A DNA stretch of 64,000 nucleotides, taken from positions 37,706-101,705 of the forward strand of contig NZ_JAEMHM010000023.1 of the NCBI RefSeq assembly GCF_016458275.1, given 5' to 3'. Source of the stretch: Geomesophilobacter sediminis. Lineage in GTDB: Bacteria; Desulfobacterota; Desulfuromonadia; Geobacterales; Geobacteraceae. The notes under the pieces were generated by a model. It searched no databases. It worked only from the letters and a program-made list of their open reading frames with translations, and was not told where the DNA came from. Made by a program: the position numbers and the translations under genes. Below, piece by piece: positions 26,306 through 34,363 of this stretch (positions are counted from its first letter, which is position 1; the number at the start of each line of letters is the position of its first letter).

Positions 26306-26596
26306 GGGCCCTCGTTCCCAAGGTCCACCTTGGGAAACGCACATATGGTCAAAGCTCCAGCTTTGTAATGTCCGATTGCGAAGCTGGAGCTTCGCGAGTC
26401 GGTGACGTTCCCAAGCTGGAGCTTGGGAACGAGACTACGCTTAGGCGATTAATTTGCGGATTTCGGGCGACGAATTTTCCACAAGGCCTTAACCACCGCA
26501 GAAATATCCGATGGGTACGCAACAAAGTAGAGGGCCGGCTTCAAGGTTCCCTCTCCTTCAAGGAGAGGGACAGGGTGAGGATGGGGTTCGTTCAGC
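26306..26596. repeat. Repeat cluster, families B and D
   Basis: Family B palindromes lie at about 26306-26336 (GTTCCCAAGGTCCACCTTGG), 26347-26368, 26378-26397 and 26404-26432 (GTTCCCAAGCTGGAGCTTGG, then GAACG; essentially perfect). A family D copy is at 26545-26590. The gap lies between the convergent PEP-CTERM gene and DUF4434 gene. No coding sequence was recognised. Confidence 0.72.
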
Positions 26597-27679
26597 TCAA
26601 GGTTTCGCCGGAAGCGTTCCCAGGTACTTCCGGTACTCCCGCAAAAGCTCGCCCGCCGCCGGCCCGGCGTCCGGGGAGAGGTAGTCGGGGACGCTGAAGG
26701 CTTCGATCCCCCCGCTGGCATATTGCGCCGCTTGCTGCAACTGCCCCTTCACCCGCGCAAACGGAGCCGGGACCGCCTTAAACGGCGCTTCCGACAGCAG
26801 CGTGAAGAGTTCCACCACCACCTGGAGCCGCTTTTGGGCATCGTCCGCGGCACCGCGCACCGCCGCCAGGTAGATCGGGAGGAGCGCGCCGGGGAGTTGG
26901 CCGGTACCGGCTCCATCCTGAAAAAGAAGTTCATCCGCCGCGCTTTCCTGCAAAAGCTCCCGCCAGAACTCACGGTAGGTTTCCGGGTCCATCCGTCCCC
27001 GGGTAAAACCGGAAATGAGCACCTCCCCCCGCGGGGTGAGCTGCTTCAGATAGGCCGAGGTCTGCGCGACGTGCCGGTACAAAAGCGTCCGTGCGGCCGG
27101 CTCGCGCCAGTTCAGGTCGTCGATCTCCTCCGGGAGGTACCACCCGGCAAAAGAGGGATAGCGCGCGGCGGTATTGACCAGTTCCCGCGCCACCCGCTCG
27201 GATTTCCAGCGCAGCCTTTTCAGGTATTCCTCACGCCGCGCCTGGTCCTTGATCTTCTCCCAGTACTGCGAATCCGCCGCCAGGCCCAGGTAGACCGTCA
27301 TCTTCCGCTGCGCCGCCAGGGCCAGGATCGTCTCCACCGGCGGCTTCGGCACGGCGGCGAAGCTCCCGGTGGCAAAGAAGGCACGGTTATCCAGAAGCGA
27401 CCACTGCACCACCACCCGGCGTACCCCGATCCCCTGCAGTTCGTCGAAAAGCTTCTCCCACCGGGCCGGTTCCCAATTGCCGTGCTTCTCGACGAGCTGG
27501 ATGAAGGTCCCGTCCAACACGGGCTGTTTCTGCACCGCTGGGGCTGCCGGGGCGCCGGCCGGGGCCGGCTTTGCCAAAGGAGCGGCGGTTCCCAGCCTTG
27601 CCACGAAGAGCAGAAAAAGCGCGATCGCCGTCCCAGCCCGGAAGCTGCTGAACCACTTCGTCGCCGACATCATCGCCAT
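26597..27679 (-). CDS. DUF4434 (TIM-barrel) exopolysaccharide-associated protein
   Basis: The 360-residue protein has an N-terminal hydrophobic signal (about 15-32), then an Ala/Pro-rich linker. A DUF4434-type barrel follows: LDGTFIQLVEKHGNWEPARWEKLFDELQGIGVRRVVVQWSLLDN, VYLGLAADSQYWE, FAGWYLPEEIDDLNW and LFQDGAGTGQLP. The family resembles glycoside hydrolases and occurs in polysaccharide loci; I recall that E. coli ybcH beside nfrAB is of this type, but this should be verified. Acidic residues in PEEIDD are candidate catalytic groups. Its ATG overlaps the NfrA-like stop by 1 bp, so it is the last gene of the operon. The predicted site is periplasmic, acting on the nascent glycan. Confidence 0.82.
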   Translation of the reverse strand: MAMMSATKWFSSFRAGTAIALFLLFVARLGTAAPLAKPAPAGAPAAPAVQKQPVLDGTFIQLVEKHGNWEPARWEKLFDELQGIGVRRVVVQWSLLDNRAFFATGSFAAVPKPPVETILALAAQRKMTVYLGLAADSQYWEKIKDQARREEYLKRLRWKSERVARELVNTAARYPSFAGWYLPEEIDDLNWREPAARTLLYRHVAQTSAYLKQLTPRGEVLISGFTRGRMDPETYREFWRELLQESAADELLFQDGAGTGQLPGALLPIYLAAVRGAADDAQKRLQVVVELFTLLSEAPFKAVPAPFARVKGQLQQAAQYASGGIEAFSVPDYLSPDAGPAAGELLREYRKYLGTLPAKP

Positions 27680-30600
27680 CAGAAGTTCACCCCCACGCCG
27701 ACCACCGCGGTGTCGTAGCCGCCGCGGTCGTTCCCGGTTCCCCTGCCGTAGAAGTAGCCATGCTTGTAGCTCACCGACAGGTCGACCGAACTCCGGTAGG
27801 TCTCCCCGCGCGTTTCATTGAAGAAGTACCGCAGCGAGAGGCCGGCTCCCCCCTCGGCGTAGTCGCCGCCGACCCCGTAGGGTGACTGCCAGCGCGCGTC
27901 GAGCACGAGGTAGGGGGAAAGCAAGGTGTCGGGCCGCAGGGTAAAGGCGCGTCCCTTGCGGAGTTCGGTATAGGTGGCGACGGTGTGGGCGGTGAGGTAC
28001 CCGTCCAACTCCCCGTAGATGAGGTAGTAGTCGGTGCTTTTCTCCCAAGGGGTCGGTTCGAACCCGGCGCCCCGGGAGTAGAGGAGCCGGCCGAGCCAGT
28101 CGGCCATGCCGTTTCGGCCGATCCGGAAGAGCCGCTCGCCGCTGATCCAGAGGTTTTCCTCCTTGAGGAGCTTGTAACGCACTCCCAGCCCCGCCTGGGT
28201 GGAGGTCCCGTTGTAGGTGAGCCGGTCCGGATGGAGGTCGCCGAAGACCCGGCCGAACACCTCGAGGATCCGGTCGTCGATCAGGCCGATCTTCGGCGGG
28301 CGGTAGGCCGCTTCCACGCCGAGCTGGCCGTTCAGCCCCGCCACGGTGGTGCTGTTGTTGGTGACCAGGGTGGTCTGCGCCTTGCCGGCCCGGTAGGAGG
28401 CATAGGCGGTGGCGGTGAAGGTGCGGCGGAGCTTTGCCAGCTCGGAGCGGAGACGATAGGCATCCTGCTCGCGGGCGAGACTTTCCTCGGAACCGTCCGC
28501 GGCAAGCTCCGGGAGGCGCTCCAGCGCCTCGGCGAACCAGCGGTCCGCCTCTTCGTTTCGGCCCGCGTGCTCGTTGGCGTAGCCGAGTTCCTCGCGCAGT
28601 TTCACGTTGTCCGGGTTGCGTGCCGCCACCTTCTTGAACAGCGGGATGGCGTCGGTGAAGCGGTCCTCGGCGAGATAGGCATAGCCCAGCGCGAGGAGGT
28701 ACTCGTCGCGCTCCGGCTCCTTTTCCCGCGCGGCGCGGAACCGGTCGATCGCCTTGGCCCGCTCCCCGGCCTTGAGGTAGAGAACGCCGAGGGCGTGGCT
28801 GCGTGCCGCGGTCGGCTGCTGTTTTCGGTTTTCCTCCAGAAGCGCCAGCGCCTCGGGGAGGTGCCCCTGCTTTTCCAGCTGGGCCGCTTTCAGGTCCTGG
28901 TATTCCAACCGGTCCTCGGGAGAAAGCTGCTTCGGGTCGACCTGATCGAGCACCGCGCCACTCTCCGTTTCTTTCCCGGCGCGCTGCAGCATGCCGGCGA
29001 GTTTCAGGTTGAGCACCGGATCCGGCCCGCCGGCCAAGGCCAGGGAGAAGGCTTGCGCCGCATTGTCGTAGGCGTGTTCTTCGGCGTAGAGATAGCCGAG
29101 GGTCGCCTCGATCCGGCGGGTAAGCTCCTTGGATTTGTCCGGCTGGCGCCGGGCGATCTGGAGGTAGTGGATGGCGACGCCGGGGCGGTCCAGTTCCTTT
29201 TGGCACAGGGCCATCTGGAGCAGGGTGGCCGGCTCCTTTGCTTCCGGGTCGGCGAGGGTGAACTGTTCCAGCGCTTCATCCCAGCGCCTTTGCTTATAAC
29301 GGACCAGACCGAGATAGTAGTGCCGCTGCCGGTTTTCGCCGCACAGGCGCAGCGACGCGGCAAGGGCCGTTTCCGCCTCATCGGTCTGATTGAGTTTCAA
29401 CCGGTCCTGGGCGAGCGCTTCGGCCGCCGAACAGCGATCGGCCGCTGCCGCAGCCTTTCGGGCCAGGACCTGCTGAAAGCGAGGGATGGCCGCTTCCGGT
29501 CTGCCGGCGGCGTCGTAGAGGTTCGCCAGGGTCAGGAGGGTAGCGGCAGTGTCGTCGCCCGACTGGACCAGCTGTTCGAACTGCTGCGCCGCTTCCAGGG
29601 GGTGCCGCTCCCGCTCCAGGATGACCCCTTTCTGCCGTAGCGCGTCGCGGCGCAGCGAAGGAGCGAGCGCGGCCAAGGCGAGCACCTGGTCCAGGCGGCG
29701 CAGCGATTCGGCGTGGTTGCCGCCGGCCTCCAGGAGCCGGGCCAGGCGGATCATCTCGGCCGGATCGGCCGGGCCGGAGGAGAGGGCCTTTTCCAGCTCT
29801 GCTGCCGCGGCTGCGCTCTGGCCAGCCTTCTCCAGCGCCGCACTTTTTTCCCGGTGCGCCTGAAGGGTGAGCTCGGCGGAGATCCCCGGCGTTGCCAGGG
29901 CGCGCTCCAGGCGGGAGAGCGCCTCGTCGGTCGTCCCCGCCAAGGTAAGGAGCCGGGCCTGGCGTATCAGGAGCTCCGCTCGGTGCGGGTCGCCCCCCTC
30001 GGGAAGCCCCTTTTCCAGTTCGGCCGCCGCGTCGCGGTACCGGCCGCTCTTCTCCAAGGCGAGCGCCAGGTTGGCATGGGCGTCGCGGCGCTCCTTGTCG
30101 GTCAACTCCAGGGCGAGGGCGCGTTCCAGGACCGGCACCGCCTGGGCCCACTGCTCCAGCCGGACCAGCAGGACCCCGAACCGGAACTGCGCGTCCCCAT
30201 GGTTCGGGTGCCGGGCGACGAGCTGCCGGTAGGCGTGGGCGCTTTCCTTGAGATTGCCGGCAGATTCCAGCACCTGGGCGAGCTCGGCGAGCGTCTCCGC
30301 ACCGGCCCGGTTCCCCTGCTGGGCGATCGCCGCTTTCAGCTGCGGGATCGCGGCGGCGTAGTCGTTGCGCTTTACGTAGAGGTTGGCCAGGAATAGCCGG
30401 TCCTGGGGAGTGGCTTTCCCGTGGCGGACCAACTGGGCCAGCCACTTCTCCGCCTCGCGCAGGTTTCCGGCGTGATAGGCGGCGTCGGCGAGGGCGCGCA
30501 GGGCGGCGCGGTTTCCGGGATCGTTGGCGGCTACCGTCTCCAAGGCGTGCCGGGCCCGGTCGGGGAGGTTCAGTTTCCTGGCCACCTCGGCCTGTTCCAG

Positions 30601-31368
30601 TGCGGCCGCCAGCCGCTCCGGCGCGGTGCTGGCGTGCTGTTCCGCCGCCGCGTAGGCATTAAGGGCATCGGGGAGTCGTCCCGCCTTTTGCAAAAACGAT
30701 CCCGCATCGAGCCAGCGCCGGTAGGTCGGCTGCGCCTCGGCGAGCGCCACGAAGAGCCGGGCCGCCGCGGCATGGTCTTTTCCGGAGACGGCGAGATCGG
30801 CTCCCGCGGAGAGGGCGAAGATCCGGTCCTCGGAGCGGATTCCCGGGGTTGCCGCCACCTTTTCCAAAAGGGCCAGGGCCTGAACCGGATCGCCGAGCCG
30901 TCCCAGCGCCTGCGCCTTGTAAAGCGCCGCCGGGACGAAGTTGGGGAAGCGCTTCAGGACGACGTCGGACTGGGCGATCTCCTCGCGGTAGAGCCCCATC
31001 CGCTCCAAAAGCGCCACGTAGGAGAGGCGCGAGCGGATGTCCTCGGGGACCAGGGTGAGGTAGGCCTCGAATTCCGAGCGCGCTTCGGCGAGCCTGCCGG
31101 CGCGCTGCATCCGGTAGGCCCGGTCCAGGCGCGGGTAGGAGCGGTAGCGCTTGACCTCGTCCAGGACGAGCTTCTCTTCCTTGGGGCCGAGGTACTTGTG
31201 CAGGTAGTAGGCGAGGTCGGGGCGGTAGGCCGGCGTCTCGGCGGCCCCGGCCGGCGCGCCGGCGCTGAGTGCCAGCAGGAAAAGGAGAGCGGCCAACCGG
31301 GCGCCGGAGCGGGTGTGCCCCTTGCGGGATGCGCTGCGCGGGAAGGCAAAAGGGTAACGGCACTTCAT
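27679..31368 (-). CDS. nfrA-like: NfrA-like TPR / outer-membrane glycan export protein
   Basis: The 1229-residue protein has a signal peptide (LAALLFLLALSAGAPAGA, after a basic stretch). The first ~950 residues are TPR-type helical repeats (for example RDAAAELEKGLPEGGDPHRAELLIRQARLL and FKKVAARNPDNVKLREELGYA). The last ~270 residues carry beta-barrel-like strands matching the NfrA C-terminal domain (AYASYRAGKAQTTLV, YRPPKIGLIDDRILEVFGRVFGD, LSPYLVLDARWQSPYGVGGDYAEGG, ending VVGVGVNF). This TPR-plus-barrel layout resembles outer-membrane exporters such as BcsC/PgaA. E. coli NfrA is the phage N4 receptor component and exports the N4 glycan. Its ATG overlaps the NfrB-like stop by 4 bp. Confidence 0.87.
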   Translation of the reverse strand: MKCRYPFAFPRSASRKGHTRSGARLAALLFLLALSAGAPAGAAETPAYRPDLAYYLHKYLGPKEEKLVLDEVKRYRSYPRLDRAYRMQRAGRLAEARSEFEAYLTLVPEDIRSRLSYVALLERMGLYREEIAQSDVVLKRFPNFVPAALYKAQALGRLGDPVQALALLEKVAATPGIRSEDRIFALSAGADLAVSGKDHAAAARLFVALAEAQPTYRRWLDAGSFLQKAGRLPDALNAYAAAEQHASTAPERLAAALEQAEVARKLNLPDRARHALETVAANDPGNRAALRALADAAYHAGNLREAEKWLAQLVRHGKATPQDRLFLANLYVKRNDYAAAIPQLKAAIAQQGNRAGAETLAELAQVLESAGNLKESAHAYRQLVARHPNHGDAQFRFGVLLVRLEQWAQAVPVLERALALELTDKERRDAHANLALALEKSGRYRDAAAELEKGLPEGGDPHRAELLIRQARLLTLAGTTDEALSRLERALATPGISAELTLQAHREKSAALEKAGQSAAAAAELEKALSSGPADPAEMIRLARLLEAGGNHAESLRRLDQVLALAALAPSLRRDALRQKGVILERERHPLEAAQQFEQLVQSGDDTAATLLTLANLYDAAGRPEAAIPRFQQVLARKAAAAADRCSAAEALAQDRLKLNQTDEAETALAASLRLCGENRQRHYYLGLVRYKQRRWDEALEQFTLADPEAKEPATLLQMALCQKELDRPGVAIHYLQIARRQPDKSKELTRRIEATLGYLYAEEHAYDNAAQAFSLALAGGPDPVLNLKLAGMLQRAGKETESGAVLDQVDPKQLSPEDRLEYQDLKAAQLEKQGHLPEALALLEENRKQQPTAARSHALGVLYLKAGERAKAIDRFRAAREKEPERDEYLLALGYAYLAEDRFTDAIPLFKKVAARNPDNVKLREELGYANEHAGRNEEADRWFAEALERLPELAADGSEESLAREQDAYRLRSELAKLRRTFTATAYASYRAGKAQTTLVTNNSTTVAGLNGQLGVEAAYRPPKIGLIDDRILEVFGRVFGDLHPDRLTYNGTSTQAGLGVRYKLLKEENLWISGERLFRIGRNGMADWLGRLLYSRGAGFEPTPWEKSTDYYLIYGELDGYLTAHTVATYTELRKGRAFTLRPDTLLSPYLVLDARWQSPYGVGGDYAEGGAGLSLRYFFNETRGETYRSSVDLSVSYKHGYFYGRGTGNDRGGYDTAVVGVGVNF

Positions 31369-33647
31369 GCCCGGCGCCTCCTCTGGTTGATCTCGTGCAA
31401 GAGGGCGGTGACCGTCTCCTGGGTCACCGCGCCCATTTCGGAAAGGATGTCGCCCAGCGCACGGAAACGGGTCTTTTGCAGCTTGGTGGCCCGCTCCAGC
31501 TGCTGGTCGGTGAGGAAGCCCTGGCGCACCAGGAACTCGCCCAGCCGCTCGCCGGGGTTCTGGACCTGCTGGTCGAAGGCGCTGTTCAACTCGTGGACCG
31601 TGATCATCCCCTCGTCGAGGAGGATGTCCCCCAGGCGCGCGTAGCTTTTCCTTTGCCGCTTGAGTGCCTCGCGCAGGGTCTCCGGGGTCACCAGGTTCTT
31701 TTCCAAAAGGAGCTCCCCGAGCTTGGGACGGTCGCTCTCACCCTGCTCCAGCCGCTCGTAGCCGCGCTGGATCGAGAAGGAGAGGCTGCTCTTCGCGGTG
31801 AGGCAGAGTTCGACCGGCATCGCCACCGCTTGCTCGATGGCGCTCAGCTCGTCGCGGTGCGGCAGCGCGGCGGCGGCCAGGATGAGCCGGTTTTCCTTGA
31901 GCTCGACCGGGAAGACCGAGTAGCGGACCGCGAGCTCGCGCGGCAAGAGCCGCAAAAGCTCCAGCGGCGTCTGGTACGGATCGATCTCCCGGGTGGTGAT
32001 GCGCAGCTGCATCCCCAGGGTCTGCACCAGCTCGTCCTCGCTCACCAGCCCTTTTTGCATCAGGATGTCGCCCAGAAGCCGCCCGCTGCGCTTCTGTTCG
32101 GCGATCGCCTCTTCGAGCTGGGTGAAGTTGATCAGCCTGCGCTCCACGAGCATGTCGCCGATGCGCCGGCGGAAGGCGGAAAGCTCCTCCTCGGAAGGGG
32201 GGGCGTGCTGGGTGTGGTCCCACTTGATCCACTTGCCGGTGACCAGGTACTGGTAGAAGAGAAACAGCGCCCGGTTGGTGGCGAAAAAGTTGACGAAGTT
32301 GGCCCAGACGAAGTTGACCACCGACAAAAGCGCCCGCTTCAGGTCGTAAAACCGGTAGACGCAGTACATCCGGACCGCCAGGCGGAGGAACAAAAAGATC
32401 GTGGTGACCTGGATGATGTGCCAAAGGAGCGATCCCTGCTCCACCAGGGGGGGATACCGGTAGGCGTCCGGGTGGAGCCAGACCACCAGGTAGTAGCCGA
32501 GGACGAACAGGATGACCAGGTACCCCAGCATGTTCACCTGGCTGGTCAAAAGCGCCTTGCGGTCCTTGAACAGGACGTACTTGGTCAGAAAGTCACCCTC
32601 CCAGCGCAGGTTCTCCCAACCCTGCAGGGCGATCCCCGCGATCCAGCGCGACTTCTGGCGCACCGCCGCCTTCATGGTGGCCGGGAAGACGTTGCGGATG
32701 GACACCAGTTCGTCCTTCTCCACCTGGCGCGTCTTGCCGGTGAGGCGGGATTTGCGGGGGACGGTGCGCCGGATCGGGAACTTGACGAAGATGGCCCGTT
32801 CCACCCCGACCGCCTTGAGGCGCATCCCCATCTCGTAGTCTTCGGTGAGCGAGCCGAGCTTGAAGACCATGTGCTGCTCGTTGTCGCTGGAGAGGATTTC
32901 CAGCGCCTCGCGGGAGAAACCGCACCCCACCCCGGCGCAGGGGATGCCGCGGCCGAAGACTTCCCGGATCACCATGTTTTTGTGGTGGTTCTCGGCGAAC
33001 TCGTCCATGTAATGGGCACGGGTGAGCTGGTACCAGTGGGCCGGCTCGAAAGGGACCACCGGGAGCTGCACCATGTTCTTGCGCGGGATCAGGTAGTTCA
33101 TGAGTTTCAGCGCCAGCGGGTGGATGATGTCCTCGGCATCCTCCATGACGAAGATGGGGAACTCGAAGCCGTTGGCTTTCTCGAAGTCCTTGATTCCCCA
33201 GTAGACCCAGTTGAGGCAGTCGGCCTTGCTGGTCGGGCCGGGGTCGCGGCAGACGATGCAATGGATGTTGTCGTGCAGTTCGCGCAGCCGGGCCACCTCG
33301 CGCTGGGTGTCCAGGTCGTTGGGGTAGGTCCCGATGAAGACGTGGAAGTTCGAATAGTTGAGGGTGGCGATGGTGTTGTTGACCATCGAAAAGATGATCG
33401 CCGACTCGTTCCAGGCCGGTACCATGACGGCGATCGGCTGCTCGGGGACGGCGAGGAGTTCCTGTTCGGTCATCCGCCGGTGCCGCTTCCACACGAACAG
33501 GGCGCGGTAGATGGAACGGGTGAAGTAGATGACGTCGACGACGAGGTCGTCGATGCCGCTGACCAGGAAGATGCCGGCGACCAGGAAGAGAAGCCCCTTG
33601 AACCCGACCATGATGTACGCGAGATAGTCTACGAAGGATAAAGCCAT
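31365..33647 (-). CDS. nfrB-like: NfrB-like processive GT2 glycosyltransferase with MshEN-type C-terminus
   Basis: The 760-residue inner-membrane protein has N-terminal TM helices (about 8-35). A cytoplasmic GT2 domain follows with VMVPAWNES, EDAED (169-173), LTED (267-270) and QKSRW (331-335), the Q-x-x-R-W hallmark of processive synthases. Further TM helices lie at ~370-395, 410-428 and 445-465. Residues ~490-760 hold repeated MshEN-like motifs (RIGDMLVERRLINFTQLEEA, KLGELLLEKNLVTPETLREA, RLGDILLDEGMITVHELNSA, RLGEFLVRQGFLTDQQLERA), known in other proteins to bind c-di-GMP. E. coli NfrB is reported to make a ManNAc-containing glycan under c-di-GMP control; the sugar here is inferred only. 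Confidence 0.9.
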   Translation of the reverse strand: MALSFVDYLAYIMVGFKGLLFLVAGIFLVSGIDDLVVDVIYFTRSIYRALFVWKRHRRMTEQELLAVPEQPIAVMVPAWNESAIIFSMVNNTIATLNYSNFHVFIGTYPNDLDTQREVARLRELHDNIHCIVCRDPGPTSKADCLNWVYWGIKDFEKANGFEFPIFVMEDAEDIIHPLALKLMNYLIPRKNMVQLPVVPFEPAHWYQLTRAHYMDEFAENHHKNMVIREVFGRGIPCAGVGCGFSREALEILSSDNEQHMVFKLGSLTEDYEMGMRLKAVGVERAIFVKFPIRRTVPRKSRLTGKTRQVEKDELVSIRNVFPATMKAAVRQKSRWIAGIALQGWENLRWEGDFLTKYVLFKDRKALLTSQVNMLGYLVILFVLGYYLVVWLHPDAYRYPPLVEQGSLLWHIIQVTTIFLFLRLAVRMYCVYRFYDLKRALLSVVNFVWANFVNFFATNRALFLFYQYLVTGKWIKWDHTQHAPPSEEELSAFRRRIGDMLVERRLINFTQLEEAIAEQKRSGRLLGDILMQKGLVSEDELVQTLGMQLRITTREIDPYQTPLELLRLLPRELAVRYSVFPVELKENRLILAAAALPHRDELSAIEQAVAMPVELCLTAKSSLSFSIQRGYERLEQGESDRPKLGELLLEKNLVTPETLREALKRQRKSYARLGDILLDEGMITVHELNSAFDQQVQNPGERLGEFLVRQGFLTDQQLERATKLQKTRFRALGDILSEMGAVTQETVTALLHEINQRRRRA

Positions 33648-33668
33648 TGATTACCTGAAACTGGCCGG

Positions 33669-34202
33669 CTACGGCACCAGGGTGACCGTCGGGGCCTGGA
33701 ACTGCGCGGTGATGTCGTCGGCGAACTGCGTAGCGCTGTCGCCGGATGCGTGGAAATCGAGGATCTGGAAGCTGGCGGCGGGGGCGGTGACGCCGGCCGG
33801 CACTTCGCACGATAAAGTGGCAAACTCACCGGCGCCGAACGCGACCGGGCTGGTAAAGGCCAGGGTAACCGCGTTTCGGCCCGGGGAGCCGGCGGAATAG
33901 GTCCCGAACAGCGGGCGCGGAAAGAGCTGCGAGGTGACATTGGCGAAGGGGGCCGCTCCCGAAAAGCGGAATACCCCCGGCGCGGTCTGCCGCGTTCCGG
34001 TCACCGTGCGCAGCGTGACCCCTTGCGGCAGCAGCAGGGTGACGGTGATGCCCTTGGCCTGCGGCGTTTGGCCCGGCTGGGCGACCGTGGCGAGTTTCAC
34101 GGCGATGGTGCTCGACCCCGAGCCTGAACCGCCGCCCCCGCAGGCACTGATCAGCGCCGCGGCGAAAAGCAGGATGATCGACGCGAGAAACCAGGCCGGC
34201 AT
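33669..34202 (-). CDS. Cohesin-like domain lipoprotein
   Basis: The start at 34202 gives 177 residues with a lipoprotein signal (MPAWFLASIILLFAAALISAC). A Gly/Ser linker leads to one ~140-residue beta-rich domain: IAVKLATVAQPGQTPQAKGITVTLLLP, then VFRFSGAAPF, NAVTLAFTSPVAFGAGEFATLSCEVPAGV and FQILDFHASG. Its pattern (paired strands and a GAGEFATLSCEV-like segment) resembles cohesin domains, though divergent. Cohesins bind dockerins, and the protein encoded just upstream ends in a dockerin-like module; that context is the main support. No strong ribosome-binding site is seen before the ATG. Likely anchored to a membrane. It lies 21 bp before the NfrB-like gene. Confidence 0.68.
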   Translation of the reverse strand: MPAWFLASIILLFAAALISACGGGGSGSGSSTIAVKLATVAQPGQTPQAKGITVTLLLPQGVTLRTVTGTRQTAPGVFRFSGAAPFANVTSQLFPRPLFGTYSAGSPGRNAVTLAFTSPVAFGAGEFATLSCEVPAGVTAPAASFQILDFHASGDSATQFADDITAQFQAPTVTLVP

Positions 34203-34239
34203 AGCTGGGGGAGCGCCCTTACCGGTGCGAAAGGCGGTG

Positions 34240-34272
34240 GTCAATCGCGCCCGGAAGGGCGCTCCCACAGGG
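34240..34272. repeat. REP-like family A palindrome
   Basis: AATCGCGCCCGGAAGGGCGC followed by TCCCAC: a family A copy in the gap between the dockerin and cohesin genes, inside an operon. It could act as an mRNA stem-loop that sets differential expression. Confidence 0.6.
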
Positions 34273-34363
34273 CTGGCGCTCGAGGCCCGAGATATGGACC
34301 TGCTTTCCTCCACGCCCCGATCCCCGATCCCGGACCCCAGACCCCGCTTTTTCACATTGATGG

